DNA of 64,000 nucleotides from Ramlibacter sp. PS4R-6. Lineage in GTDB: Bacteria > Pseudomonadota > Gammaproteobacteria > Burkholderiales > Burkholderiaceae_C. The notes below the pieces were generated by a model. The model was not told the origin of the DNA. It did not search any database and saw only the letters and a program-made list of their open reading frames with translations. The DNA is taken from NCBI RefSeq assembly GCF_037572775.1, contig NZ_JBBHKA010000001.1, positions 2,976,001-3,040,000 of the forward strand, written 5' to 3'. Every line of letters starts with the position of its first letter. Within the stretch, counting starts at the first letter, position 1. Of this stretch, positions 18,216-26,593 are shown piece after piece. Both the position numbers and the translations under genes were made by a program.

Positions 18216-19759
18216 CGGAGAAGCTCGTCCCCGGCGAACTGACCATCGCCCAGCTCAAGCGCCTCTCAGGCGCCGAGCGCGTGCGCGTCGAGCTCGACCC
18301 GAAGTGCCGCGCCGGCGTGCGCGCCAGCGCGGCGCTCGTCGAGAAGGCAGCGCAAGGCGACGCGCCGGTCTACGGCGTCAACACCGGCTTCGGCAAGCTC
18401 GCGACGAAGCGCATCGCCCGCGAAGACCTCGCGCTGCTGCAGCTGAAGCTGCTGCGCTCGCATGCCGTCGGCGTGGGCGAGCCGCTGTCGGATCGCGTCG
18501 TGCGGCTCGTGCTGCTGCTCAAGGCGACGAGCCTGGCGCGCGGCTATTCCGGCGTGCGCGAAGAAGTGATCGACACCCTGCTCGCCTTGCACAACGCCGG
18601 CATCAGCCCCGTGATCCCCTGCCAGGGTTCGGTGGGCGCATCGGGCGACCTGGCGCCGCTCGCGCACCTGTGCCTGCCGCTGGTGGGCGAAGGCGAAGTG
18701 TTCTTCCGTGGCGAGCGCATGCCGGCCGCGCCCGCGCTGAAGCAATGCGGCATCGCGCCGCTGCAGCTGGGCGCGAAGGAAGGCCTCGCACTGATCAACG
18801 GCACGCAGGTGTCGACGGCGCTCGCACTCGATGCCCTCCTCGCGGCCGACCGGCTCTTCGAAGCCGCGGTGATCGCCGGCAGCCTCACGCTCGACGCCGC
18901 GCGCGGCAGCGACGCCCCGTTCGATCCGCGCATCCACGCCGTGCGCGGCCAGCCGGGGCAGATCGACTGCGCCGCGGCGTACCGCTCGCTCCTGGTCGGC
19001 AGCCAGATCCGCGCCTCGCACCTGGAGAACGACGACCGCGTGCAGGACCCGTACTGCCTGCGCTGCCAGCCGCAGGTGATGGGCGCCTGCCTGGACCAGA
19101 TGCGCTACGCCGCGCAGGTGCTGGTGCGCGAAGCGAACGCCGTCACCGACAACCCGCTCGTCTTCGCGGATGGCGGCCACATGGTGTCCGGCGGCAACTT
19201 CCACGCGGAGCCCGTCGCGCTGGTGGCCGATGCGCTCGCGGTGGCCATCGCCGAGATCGGCGCGATCTCCGAGCGCCGCGTCGCCATGCTGATCGACACG
19301 GTGATCTCGCGCCTGCCGCCCTTCCTCACGCCGGACCCGGGCCTCAATTCCGGCTTCATGATCGTGCACGTCACGGCCGCGGCGCTGGCGTCGGAGAACA
19401 AGTCGCTGGCGCACCCGGCGAGCGTCGACAGCCTGCCGACCTCCGCCAACCAGGAAGACCACGTGAGCATGGCGACTTTCGCGGCGCGGCGCCTGTCGCA
19501 GATGCTGAAGAACACCGCGCACATCGTCGCCATCGAGCTGCTGGCCGCGGCGCAGGGCATCGAGTTCCTGCGCCCGCTGCGCAGCGCGCCGGCCATCGAG
19601 AACGTCATGCGCCTGGTGCGCAGCGTGTCGCCGGCCATGATGTCCGACCGCTCGCTGGCGCGCGACATCGAAGCGGTTCATCATCTCGTGGAGGCCGGCG
19701 ACGTCGGCCACGCCATCGAGGCGCAGATCCGCGAACTGCAGGCACTGAAATTGCACTAG
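18212..19759 (+). CDS. hutH: Histidine ammonia-lyase
   Basis: A 515-aa lyase of the aromatic amino acid lyase family. The self-forming MIO cofactor comes from Ala143-Ser144-Gly145 in [14 protein letters not shown]. Other family blocks are [11 protein letters not shown], the loop with the catalytic Tyr, and NQEDHVSM near residue 415. It deaminates L-histidine to urocanate, the first step and the source of the HutC inducer. Start ATG 18212 overlaps the hutU stop. Confidence 0.96.
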   Translation: MTEKLVPGELTIAQLKRLSGAERVRVELDPKCRAGVRASAALVEKAAQGDAPVYGVNTGFGKLATKRIAREDLALLQLKLLRSHAVGVGEPLSDRVVRLVLLLKATSLARGYSGVREEVIDTLLALHNAGISPVIPCQGSVGASGDLAPLAHLCLPLVGEGEVFFRGERMPAAPALKQCGIAPLQLGAKEGLALINGTQVSTALALDALLAADRLFEAAVIAGSLTLDAARGSDAPFDPRIHAVRGQPGQIDCAAAYRSLLVGSQIRASHLENDDRVQDPYCLRCQPQVMGACLDQMRYAAQVLVREANAVTDNPLVFADGGHMVSGGNFHAEPVALVADALAVAIAEIGAISERRVAMLIDTVISRLPPFLTPDPGLNSGFMIVHVTAAALASENKSLAHPASVDSLPTSANQEDHVSMATFAARRLSQMLKNTAHIVAIELLAAAQGIEFLRPLRSAPAIENVMRLVRSVSPAMMSDRSLARDIEAVHHLVEAGDVGHAIEAQIRELQALKLH

Positions 19760-19778
19760 ACCCCACCCAGGAGATCCC

Positions 19779-20723
19779 ATGAAGAAGCTATTCGCCCTCA
19801 CCCTCATCGCCGCTGCGGCGTTCGCCGCGCAGGCGCAGGAAACCAAGGTCGCCATCGGCATCTCGGGCTGGACGGGCTTCGCCCCGCTCACGCTCGCCAA
19901 GGAAGCCGGCATCTTCAAGAAGAACGGCCTGGACGTGACGATCAAGAAGATCCCGCAGAAGGACCGCCACCTCGCCATCGCGTCCGGCGACATCCAGTGC
20001 GCGGCAACCACGGTCGAAACGTGGGTGGTCTGGAACGCCAACGGTGTCGCCACCACGCAGATCTTCCAGCTGGACAAGAGCTACGGCGCCGACGGCATGG
20101 TGGTCAAGCCCGCCATCGCGAAGATCGCCGACCTCAAGGGCAAGACGGTCGCCGCGGACGCGCCCGGCACGGCCGGCTACTTCGGCCTGGCCTGGATGCT
20201 CAAGAAGAACGGCCTGTCGGTGAAGGACGTGAAGGTGGTGAACATGGGCCCGCAGCCCGCGGCCAATGCCATGATCGCCGGCAACAACGACATCGACGCC
20301 GCGATGACGTACGAGCCGTACCTGTCCGCCGTGCGCGCGAAGCCGGAAGCCGGCAAGATCATCGCCACCACGCTCGACTACCCGATGGTGATGGACACCT
20401 TCGGCTGCACGCCGAAGTTCCTGGCCGAAAACCCCAAGGCCGCCAAGGCGCTGGCCGATTCCTACTTCGAAGCCGTCGAGATGATCGGCAAGGAACCGAA
20501 GAAGAGCTACGAGATCATGGGCGCCGACGTGAAGCAGACGGGCGAGGCGTTCGAGGCCAGCTCCAAGTACCTGCGCTGGCAGGACCGCGCGGCCAACCAG
20601 AAGTTCTTCGCCGGTGAGCACGCGCAGTTCAGCAAGGAAGCCGCCGACCTGCTGCTGGAGATCGGCATCATCAAGGCGCTGCCCGACATGGGCAAGCTCG
20701 CCGACACGAGATTCCTCAAGTGA
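19779..20723 (+). CDS. NitT/TauT-like ABC transporter substrate-binding protein
   Basis: A 314-aa protein with a signal peptide at 1-19 (KKLFALTLIAAAAFAAQA) and a SsuA/ThiY-like fold: GWTGFAPLTLAKEAGIFKKNGLDV, then the DLKGKTVAADAPGTAGYF hinge. It lies 19 nt after hutH and is followed by its permease and ATPase. The position suggests a substrate of the hut pathway such as histidine, urocanate or a related imidazole, rather than the sulfonates or nitrate usual for this family. That assignment is inference from context. Confidence 0.9.
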   Translation: MKKLFALTLIAAAAFAAQAQETKVAIGISGWTGFAPLTLAKEAGIFKKNGLDVTIKKIPQKDRHLAIASGDIQCAATTVETWVVWNANGVATTQIFQLDKSYGADGMVVKPAIAKIADLKGKTVAADAPGTAGYFGLAWMLKKNGLSVKDVKVVNMGPQPAANAMIAGNNDIDAAMTYEPYLSAVRAKPEAGKIIATTLDYPMVMDTFGCTPKFLAENPKAAKALADSYFEAVEMIGKEPKKSYEIMGADVKQTGEAFEASSKYLRWQDRAANQKFFAGEHAQFSKEAADLLLEIGIIKALPDMGKLADTRFLK

Positions 20724-20836
20724 CCCAGGCGTTGGCGCGCAGCGACGAAAGCCTGGGTCATCCCGGCGCAGGCCGGGATCCGGCGGCTACTTCGGCGCAT
20801 CCCAAGACACTGGATTCCGGCCTGCGCCGGAATGAC
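20723..20836. repeat. Intra-operon palindromic repeats (REP-like) between binding protein and permease
   Basis: Two elements. First, a stem of ACCCAGGC (20723-20730) with GCCTGGGT (20751-20758) that begins at the stop codon of the binding-protein gene. Second, inverted copies of a 25-base palindromic unit at 20757-20781 and 20812-20836, core CCGGCCTGCGCCGG. A third copy of the unit is at 37052-37076. In transport operons such hairpins often protect the binding-protein mRNA from 3' decay and lower downstream expression. Confidence 0.7.
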
Positions 20837-20845
20837 ACCTTCCGC

Positions 20846-21625
20846 ATGAAGCCGCTGGTCCCGGTATCGCCGTCGACGAAGGCCGTCCTCGGCATCGCCT
20901 TCTTCGTCGTCTTCGTCGCCCTCTGGGCGATCGCCACCCTCGGCGGCTTCGTCTCCAAGACCTTCCTCGCCGACCCGCTGACGATGGTGCGCTCCGGCTG
21001 GGACCTGCTGGCCAACCAGGGCTTCGCCAAGGACATCGGCATGACGGTGTGGCGCGTGCTGGGGGGCTTCCTCATCGCGGCCGTCATCGCCGTGCCGCTG
21101 GGCGTGGCGATGGGCGCGTACAAGCCGATCGAGGCGTTCTTCGAACCCTTCGTGAGCTTCGCGCGCTACCTGCCGGCGTCCGCCTTCATCCCGCTCCTGA
21201 TCCTGTGGGCCGGCATCGGCGAGGCGCAAAAGCTGGCCGTGATCTTCATCGGTTCGTTCTTCCAGCTGGTGCTGATGATCGCGGTGTCCGTCGGCAACAC
21301 GCGCCGCGACCTGGTCGAGGCCGCCTACACGCTGGGCGCCGGCGATCGCGGCATCGTCACGCGCGTGCTGCTGCCCTCCTCCGCGCCCGAGATCGCCGAG
21401 ACGCTGCGCATGGTGCTGGGCTGGGCGTGGACCTACGTGATCGTCGCCGAGCTGATCGGCGCATCCAGCGGCATCGGCCACATGATCACCGACAGCCAGG
21501 CGCTGCTGGCCACCGACCAGATCATCTTCGGGATCATCGTGATCGGCGTGATCGGCCTGGTGAGCGACTTCGCCTTCAAGGCGCTGAACCGCACCCTCTT
21601 CCCCTGGGCCCAACTGGGGCGCTAG
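20846..21625 (+). CDS. ABC transporter permease (NitT/TauT/SsuC family)
   Basis: A 259-aa membrane protein with about six hydrophobic helices. The EAA-type cytoplasmic loop is EAAYTLGAGDRGIVTRVLLPS, the contact point for the ATPase. I placed the start at ATG 20846 (MKPLVPVSP). The longer in-frame reading translates the palindromic repeat and is not credible. Its stop is 2 nt before the ATPase start. Forms the channel of the hut-linked importer. Confidence 0.92.
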   Translation: MKPLVPVSPSTKAVLGIAFFVVFVALWAIATLGGFVSKTFLADPLTMVRSGWDLLANQGFAKDIGMTVWRVLGGFLIAAVIAVPLGVAMGAYKPIEAFFEPFVSFARYLPASAFIPLLILWAGIGEAQKLAVIFIGSFFQLVLMIAVSVGNTRRDLVEAAYTLGAGDRGIVTRVLLPSSAPEIAETLRMVLGWAWTYVIVAELIGASSGIGHMITDSQALLATDQIIFGIIVIGVIGLVSDFAFKALNRTLFPWAQLGR

Positions 21626-21627
21626 CC

Positions 21628-22413
21628 ATGAGCATCCTCGAGATCCGCGAAGTCGCGAAGACCTTTGCCGGCGGCACCGTCGCCCTGCAGGCCACCAACC
21701 TGTCGGTCGCCGAGAACGACTTCATCACCATCCTCGGCCCATCGGGCTGCGGCAAGAGCACGCTGCTGCGCATGGTCGCCGGCCTGGATACGCCGACGTC
21801 TGGCCGCATCGCGCTGGACGGCCACACCGTCAGCGGCCCCGGCGCGGACCGCGGCATGGTCTTCCAGAGCTACACGCTGTTCCCGTGGCTCACGGTGTTG
21901 CAGAACGTGTGCTTCGGCCTGCGCGAAAAGGGCCTGCCGCTGGCGCAGCAACTGGAGATCGCGCGCACCTTCGTCGCGAAGGTGGGCCTCAAGGGCTTCG
22001 AGAATCACTTCCCCAAGCAGCTCTCGGGCGGCATGCAGCAGCGCACGGCGCTGGCCCGCGCGCTCGCCAACGACCCGCGCATCCTGCTGATGGACGAGCC
22101 CTTCGGCGCCCTGGACCACCAGACGCGCGAGCTCATGCAGGAGCTGCTGCTGGGCATCTGGGAGGCCGAGCGCAAGACGGCCCTCTTCGTCACGCACGAC
22201 ATCGACGAGGCGATCTTCATGGGCACGCGCGTGGTCGTCATGAGCGCCCGCCCCGGCCGCATCAAGTGCGACCTGCCGGTGCCCATCGCCCACCCGCGCG
22301 CGTACTCGGTCAAGACGCAGCCGGCCTTCGTGGACCTCAAGGCGCGCCTGACGGAAGAGATCCGCATCGAGGTGCGGCGCGCCGCCGGGCTGGCCGAGCC
22401 CCAGCCGGCTTGA
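21628..22413 (+). CDS. ABC transporter ATP-binding protein (SsuB/TauB family)
   Basis: A 261-aa ATPase with Walker A GPSGCGKST near residue 40, Q-loop QSYTLFPW, signature LSGGMQQR, Walker B ILLMDEPFGALD and H-loop FVTHDID. It drives the importer formed with the two preceding genes. Last gene of the hutUH transcript; I see no strong terminator in the 120 bases that follow. Confidence 0.94.
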   Translation: MSILEIREVAKTFAGGTVALQATNLSVAENDFITILGPSGCGKSTLLRMVAGLDTPTSGRIALDGHTVSGPGADRGMVFQSYTLFPWLTVLQNVCFGLREKGLPLAQQLEIARTFVAKVGLKGFENHFPKQLSGGMQQRTALARALANDPRILLMDEPFGALDHQTRELMQELLLGIWEAERKTALFVTHDIDEAIFMGTRVVVMSARPGRIKCDLPVPIAHPRAYSVKTQPAFVDLKARLTEEIRIEVRRAAGLAEPQPA

Positions 22414-22534
22414 ATCGGCGGTCTCCTACAGAACCCCGCGCAGCCGTCCGATGGCTGAGCTTGCGATTTTTCACAAGACTTCGACAAGGGAAAAAACCGC
22501 CACATGGTGGTTGCAGGTCCGGGAGTTTGGTGAC

Positions 22535-22729
22535 ATGAGCAGCAAGAACGCCGACAGGAATTCCAAGCAGGAGCACGTGCAGCAGGAGCAGGGCGTCCAC
22601 GGGGAAGCCGCGGACCAGCATGGCCATTCCGGCGAGGGCGCGGCCAGCGCGATGGCCCACATGATCCAGCAGGACCAGAAGCACCGCCGCCAGAGCGGCG
22701 ACTCGGACGAGGAGCCCCCCCAGGGCTGA
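22535..22729 (+). CDS. Small hydrophilic protein of unknown function
   Basis: A 64-aa protein, very rich in Gln, Asp, Glu, His and Lys (SKQEHVQQEQGVHGEA, MIQQDQKHRRQSGDSDEE), so probably disordered in solution. A GGGAG ribosome site lies about 12 nt before ATG 22535. A longer reading from 22451 is possible. No family recognised. It stands alone between the transporter and the Nudix gene. Confidence 0.5.
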   Translation: MSSKNADRNSKQEHVQQEQGVHGEAADQHGHSGEGAASAMAHMIQQDQKHRRQSGDSDEEPPQG

Positions 22730-22754
22730 GCCTGCGTTCGCGTAGCCTTGCGCC

Positions 22755-23207
22755 ATGACGACAAGCGCGGGGCTCCTGTTGTTCCGCCGCCGCAGCGGCG
22801 CACTCGAAGTTCTCCTGGCCCGCCCCGGCGGCCCCTGGTGGCGCGGCAAGGATGCCGGCGCCTGGACCATCCCCAAGGGCGAATACGAAGCACCCGAACA
22901 ACCGCTGGACGCCGCCTTGCGCGAATGGCGCGAGGAGACCGGCTTTCCGGCGCACCCGCCGTTCATCCCGCTGGGTGACGTCAAGCAGAAGGCCGGCAAG
23001 CGCGTGACGGCCTGGGCGTTCGAGGGTGACTGCGACCCCGCCGCCTTCTCGTGCAACACCTTCGAGGTGGAGTGGCCGCCGAAGTCCGGCCGCCGGCAGT
23101 CCTTTCCCGAGCTGGCGGAGGTGCGCTGGTTCACGCTGGACGAAGCCCGAACCCGCATCAACGAGGCCCAGGCCGCGTTCCTGGACCGGCTCGCCGAAAC
23201 CGCCTGA
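22755..23207 (+). CDS. Nudix hydrolase
   Basis: A 150-aa Nudix protein with a complete box, Gx5Ex7REUxEExGU, at residues 42-64 (Gly42, Glu48, Arg56-Glu57, Glu60-Glu61, Gly63). The start TTSAGLLLFRRR and the PKGEYEAPEQPLDAA lead-in match small NUDIX proteins that hydrolyse nucleoside diphosphate derivatives or diadenosine polyphosphates. The substrate is not predictable from the sequence. Confidence 0.92.
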   Translation: MTTSAGLLLFRRRSGALEVLLARPGGPWWRGKDAGAWTIPKGEYEAPEQPLDAALREWREETGFPAHPPFIPLGDVKQKAGKRVTAWAFEGDCDPAAFSCNTFEVEWPPKSGRRQSFPELAEVRWFTLDEARTRINEAQAAFLDRLAETA

Positions 23208-23244
23208 TCCGCCGATTCCTTCACGCCCGGGGCGAAAAACCCTG

Positions 23245-23273
23245 TTGCGTCCTGAATTGAATTGATTTAATAT
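23245..23273 (+). promoter_or_regulatory. Promoter of the TetR/metallo-hydrolase operon
   Basis: TTGCGT (23245-23250), 17-nt spacer, TAATAT (23268-23273). The -10 box sits at the exact centre of the 42-bp palindrome, so operator occupancy would silence it. Confidence 0.55.
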
Positions 23274-23292
23274 TAATTTAATTCGATTCAGG
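23251..23292. promoter_or_regulatory. 42-bp operator palindrome
   Basis: Left arm starts CCTGAATTGAATTG and right arm ends TTCGATTCAGG. Folding the two 21-base arms gives 18 matches of 21. It is strikingly A+T-rich in a G+C-rich genome. It sits 14 bases before the TetR start at 23306. Most likely the autoregulatory site of that protein, large enough for two dimers. Confidence 0.7.
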
Positions 23293-23305
23293 ACCCGGCA
23301 GGACA

Positions 23306-23935
23306 ATGGCACCCCGCGCCTACAACAGCGAAACACGCAAGCAGCAGCAGGCCGCGCTCAAGGCCCGCATCGCCGAAGCCGCTGTGCAGCTGCACGCCGA
23401 AAAAGGCGTGCTGGGCACCAGCTACGCCGACGTCGCCCAGCGCGCGGGCGTGTCGCTGCCCACCGTCTACAACCACTTCCCCACGCAGGACGATCTGATC
23501 GGCGCCTGCACCGGTCACGCCGCTTCGCTGGCGCCCGAGCTGCCCGTGGGCGACATGCTCGCTGCCCCGACGCTGGCTGCGGCGGCGGAAATGCTGGCCG
23601 ACGCGATGGACCGCATGCACCTGTACTTCGAGCCCTGGATGGCCTGGGGCGAGCGGCGCGTCATCCCCACGCTGCAGCAGATCCTGGACGGCGAGCGCCG
23701 CCAGCTCACGGGCCTCATCGCGCAGCTGCTCGCCGCGCACCTGGGCGCCGGCGACCACCGCGAGGCCGCCGCCACCTGGGAAACCCTGCTTTCCTTCGAC
23801 TTCTGGCACCGCCTGGTGCGCGAACACAAGCTCGCGCGCACCGCGGCCCGGCGCCAGGTCGTCCAACTGCTGCTGGCGGCCGCCGGACCGCTGCCCGCAG
23901 CCTCACCCTCCCCGCGTCCGAAACACAGGAAATGA
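23306..23935 (+). CDS. TetR/AcrR family regulator
   Basis: A 209-aa regulator with the HTH at residues 20-65: VQLHAEKGVLGTSYADVAQRAGVSLPTVYNHFPTQDDL. The C-terminal domain is all-helical with no recognised ligand signature. Start at ATG 23306 with AGGA 6-7 nt before it. Cotranscribed with the metallo-hydrolase gene 1 nt downstream, so it probably controls that enzyme and itself through the 42-bp palindrome. Confidence 0.9.
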   Translation: MAPRAYNSETRKQQQAALKARIAEAAVQLHAEKGVLGTSYADVAQRAGVSLPTVYNHFPTQDDLIGACTGHAASLAPELPVGDMLAAPTLAAAAEMLADAMDRMHLYFEPWMAWGERRVIPTLQQILDGERRQLTGLIAQLLAAHLGAGDHREAAATWETLLSFDFWHRLVREHKLARTAARRQVVQLLLAAAGPLPAASPSPRPKHRK

Positions 23936-23936
23936 C

Positions 23937-24653
23937 ATGACCGCACCCCATGGCCGCATCGACCTGATCGCGCCCGACACCTGGCGCATCTCCATCGCCA
24001 TGCCCGAGGAGCTCTTCCCGGGCGGCTTCACCTTCAACCAGTTCCTGGTGGTGGACGAGCAGCCCCTGCTCTTCCATACCGGACCGCGCCGGCTCTTCCC
24101 GCTGGTGCGCGAGCAGATCGAGAAAGTGATGCCGCTCGAGCGCCTGCGCTGGGTTTCGTTCTCGCACAACGAGGCCGACGAGTGCGGCAGCCTCGCCGAA
24201 TTCCTCGCGGCGGCGCCGAATGCCCGCCCCGCCACCGGCCGCGTCGCGAACATGATCGCCACCGGCGACCAGGTGGACGTGGAAGCGCTCGTGCTGGAGG
24301 ACGGCCAGGTGCTGGACCTGGGCAAGCACCGCCTGGTCTGGCAAGCCACGCCGCACCTGCCGCACGGCTGGGAATGCGGGTTCTTCCACGACGAGACGAC
24401 GGGCACGCTGTTCTGCGGCGACCTGTTCACGCAGCCCGGCGACAAGCACGACCCCGTGACCTCCGGCGACATCCTCACGCCCAGCGAGGAGTTCCGCCAC
24501 AAGGAGGACTACTACTCGTACACGAAGGAAGCGCCGCGCCTCATCGAGAAGCTGGCCGCGCTCAAGCCCAGGCTCCTGGCGTGCATGCACGGCAGCGCCT
24601 GGGCCGGCGACGGCGCGGCGATGCTGCGCAAGCTGGGCGCCGCGCTGGCGTAA
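23937..24653 (+). CDS. MBL-fold metallo-hydrolase, ODP/flavodiiron-like
   Basis: A 238-aa metallo-beta-lactamase-fold protein. Instead of the usual HxHxDH it has SHNEADECG (His77, Glu79, Asp81). The HxExD pattern is seen in the diiron centres of flavodiiron proteins and oxygen-binding ODP domains. Later ligands are probably in FCGDLF (Asp) and CMHGS (His). No flavodoxin domain is attached. It may handle oxygen, NO or a peroxide-type substrate, or be a hydrolase; the metal type is inferred. RBS AGGAA precedes ATG 23937. Confidence 0.85.
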   Translation: MTAPHGRIDLIAPDTWRISIAMPEELFPGGFTFNQFLVVDEQPLLFHTGPRRLFPLVREQIEKVMPLERLRWVSFSHNEADECGSLAEFLAAAPNARPATGRVANMIATGDQVDVEALVLEDGQVLDLGKHRLVWQATPHLPHGWECGFFHDETTGTLFCGDLFTQPGDKHDPVTSGDILTPSEEFRHKEDYYSYTKEAPRLIEKLAALKPRLLACMHGSAWAGDGAAMLRKLGAALA

Positions 24654-24656
24654 CCG

Positions 24657-24971
24657 TCAGTTGAGGGCGGCGCGTTCCCAGGCGGCGCGGATGGCCTCGC
24701 GCGCCTGCTCGTAGGGCAGGCGCGAGTCGCCCTTGATGCGCACCCAATTGGCCACCAGCGACTTCTCGGCGTCCTCGAAGCTGCCGCCGTACTGCGCGTA
24801 GCCGATGTAGCCCACGCAGTAGGCGGGCGCGTAGTCCTCGTAGTCGAGGTGCTCCGCGTAGTAGCGCTCGCGCCGGTGGGCGTCCTGCCAGTACGCGTCC
24901 TCGCGCGCGGCGTCGATCTCGCAAACGGCGAGGTCGCCGTGGTCTTCGTCGGCTTCGATCGTGAAGGCCAT
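24657..24971 (-). CDS. Conserved-looking protein of unknown function
   Basis: A 104-aa acidic protein. Residues 1-25 are Glu/Asp-rich (FTIEADEDHGDLAVCEID), the middle is unusually Tyr-rich (RYYAEHLDYEDYAPAYCVGYIGYAQYGG), and the C-terminus is helical. A clear ribosome site AGGGAAC lies just before ATG 24971; the reading can be extended upstream but without a better start. Convergent with the metallo-hydrolase, 3 nt apart. No domain recognised. Confidence 0.75.
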   Translation of the reverse strand: MAFTIEADEDHGDLAVCEIDAAREDAYWQDAHRRERYYAEHLDYEDYAPAYCVGYIGYAQYGGSFEDAEKSLVANWVRIKGDSRLPYEQAREAIRAAWERAALN

Positions 24972-25157
24972 GTGTTCCCTTCCCTTGTCGCTTTTGGGGT
25001 TGCCGCGCATCGTCCGTCACGCGGTGGCTCAGCCGCGTAGGACGCCGACCCGTGATCGGTGTCGGCGGCGCGCCACACCCGCGCGTCCAAAAACACCCCA
25101 ACACAGCCGTGATTGGCCGCTGCGCCGCTACACTTTCGCTAGCAACGCAAAGCACGG

Positions 25158-25565
25158 ATGAGCGCGCGAGCCTTGACCTACTACGACGTCCTGCAGGTGG
25201 AACGCACCGCGGCGCCCGACCGCGTGCGCGTCGCCTACCGCCAGCTCGCCCGCCGCTACCACCCCGACCACGCGCCAGGCGACGTCGACGCGCACCGCCT
25301 CATGGCGGAGCTGAACGCGGCCTACGCGGTGCTGTCCGACCCCGAGCAGCGCGCGCTCTACGACGAGCGCATCGACGCCATCCGGGCCGCGCGCGAGCGG
25401 GCCCGGGCCAGCTTCATCGCGCGGCTGGAAGACAACGGCGCGCGCTGGCCGTGGTTCCTGCTGTTCGCCACCATGGCCTTGTCCGGCCTGTGCGTGGGCG
25501 TCTCGGTCTACACCAACTACGTGCCTTCGGCGGCCACGCCCATCGTCAAGGCGTTTTCCCGCTAG
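25158..25565 (+). CDS. Membrane-anchored J-domain protein
   Basis: A 135-aa protein. The N-terminal J domain (residues 5-70) has the catalytic His35-Pro36-Asp37 in RRYHPDHAPG, needed to stimulate a Hsp70 ATPase. A short charged linker leads to a single C-terminal membrane helix (about 97-118, WPWFLLFATMALSGLCVGVSV). It lacks the Gly/Phe, zinc and client domains of DnaJ. It probably recruits DnaK to the membrane; the client is unknown. Confidence 0.88.
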   Translation: MSARALTYYDVLQVERTAAPDRVRVAYRQLARRYHPDHAPGDVDAHRLMAELNAAYAVLSDPEQRALYDERIDAIRAARERARASFIARLEDNGARWPWFLLFATMALSGLCVGVSVYTNYVPSAATPIVKAFSR

Positions 25566-25633
25566 CTGTCGCGTGCGTGGCTTCGCGCCACGCCCCCGAG
25601 CGCCCATACTGGCGGCTGCACTGGAGGAATCGC

Positions 25634-26413
25634 ATGGACATTCGTGGAAAGGTCGCCGTGGTCACCGGCGGCGCGAGCGGCATCGGCGCGGCCATCTCGA
25701 AGCGCTTCGCGCAGGACGGCGCCAAGGGCGTCGTCGTCGCCGACCTGAACCTGGAGCGCGCGCAGGGCGTGGCGAAGGAATTCGGCGGGCTGGCCGTGCG
25801 CTGCGACGTGAGCCGCGAGGCCGACATCCAGGCGCTGGTGGCGCAGGCGCGCCAGCGCTACGGCCAGGTCGACATCTTCATCTCCAATGCCGGCATCCTC
25901 GGCACGCCCGGCGACATCACGCTGGAAGACGCGCTGTGGCAGAAGATGTGGGAGGTGCACGGCATGGCGCACGTGTGGGCCGCCCGCGCGGTGGTACCGG
26001 AGATGCTCGAGCGCGGCGAAGGCTACTTCCTGGTCACCGCTTCGGCGGCCGGCCTGCTGAACATCGTCGAGTCGCCGCCCTACGGCGTCACGAAGCATGC
26101 GGCCGTGGCCATCGCCGAGTGGCTGCGCATCGCCTATGGCCGCCGCGGCCTGCGCGTCTCGTGCCTGTGCCCGCAATCGGTGGCCACCGACATGACGGCC
26201 AACGGCACGGGCTCGGCCAGCGTGGACGGCGTGCTGTCGGCCGAGCAGGTGGCCGCCGACGTCGTCGCGACGATGCGCGAGGAGAAATTCCTCGTGCTGC
26301 CCCACCCCGAGGTGCTGGAGTACTTCCGCCGCAAGGGCCAGGACTACGACCGCTGGCTGGGCGGCATGCAGAAGGTGTACGCGGCCTCCGCGTACACGCA
26401 GCCGAAATCCTAG
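25634..26413 (+). CDS. SDR family oxidoreductase
   Basis: A 259-aa short-chain dehydrogenase. The NAD(P) motif is TGGASGIG at residues 12-19; NAG is followed by the catalytic Ser in ASAAG and Tyr/Lys in YGVTK near 155. The C-terminal RRKGQDYDRWLGGMQKV resembles SDRs annotated beside acyl-CoA metabolism. ATG 25634 has a strong GGAGGAA ribosome site. It ends in a CTAG shared with the convergent DUF3096 gene. Confidence 0.92.
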   Translation: MDIRGKVAVVTGGASGIGAAISKRFAQDGAKGVVVADLNLERAQGVAKEFGGLAVRCDVSREADIQALVAQARQRYGQVDIFISNAGILGTPGDITLEDALWQKMWEVHGMAHVWAARAVVPEMLERGEGYFLVTASAAGLLNIVESPPYGVTKHAAVAIAEWLRIAYGRRGLRVSCLCPQSVATDMTANGTGSASVDGVLSAEQVAADVVATMREEKFLVLPHPEVLEYFRRKGQDYDRWLGGMQKVYAASAYTQPKS

Positions 26414-26547
26414 CGGCCGAAAAGGCCCACCGCGCCGACCACGATCAGGTAGATCGCGACGATGTAATTGAGCAGGCGCGGGATCAGCAGGATCAGCACC
26501 CCGGCAATGAGCGCGGCGACCGGGCCTATGTGTCCGACGAAATTCAT
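26410..26547 (-). CDS. DUF3096 small membrane protein
   Basis: A 45-aa protein, almost entirely hydrophobic: two helices with VGHIGPVAALIAGVLILL and LNYIVAIYLIVVG, matching the DUF3096 pattern. GAAGGGAG before ATG 26547 is a good ribosome site. Function unknown. Its stop codon shares CTAG with the SDR stop. Confidence 0.85.
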   Translation of the reverse strand: MNFVGHIGPVAALIAGVLILLIPRLLNYIVAIYLIVVGAVGLFGR

Positions 26548-26593
26548 GCGGGCTCCCTTCGACGAGTGAAGGAAGTATGCGCCGCGCGCGAGC

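Noticed and set aside
20720-20845. Upstream extension of the ABC permease
   Set aside because: It would translate the palindromic repeat into a peptide of the GRDP/RRND type that commonly arises from such repeats. ATG 20846 fits the family start.
22414-22534. Terminator after the ABC ATPase gene
   Set aside because: No G+C-rich stem followed by a T tract is present in the gap.
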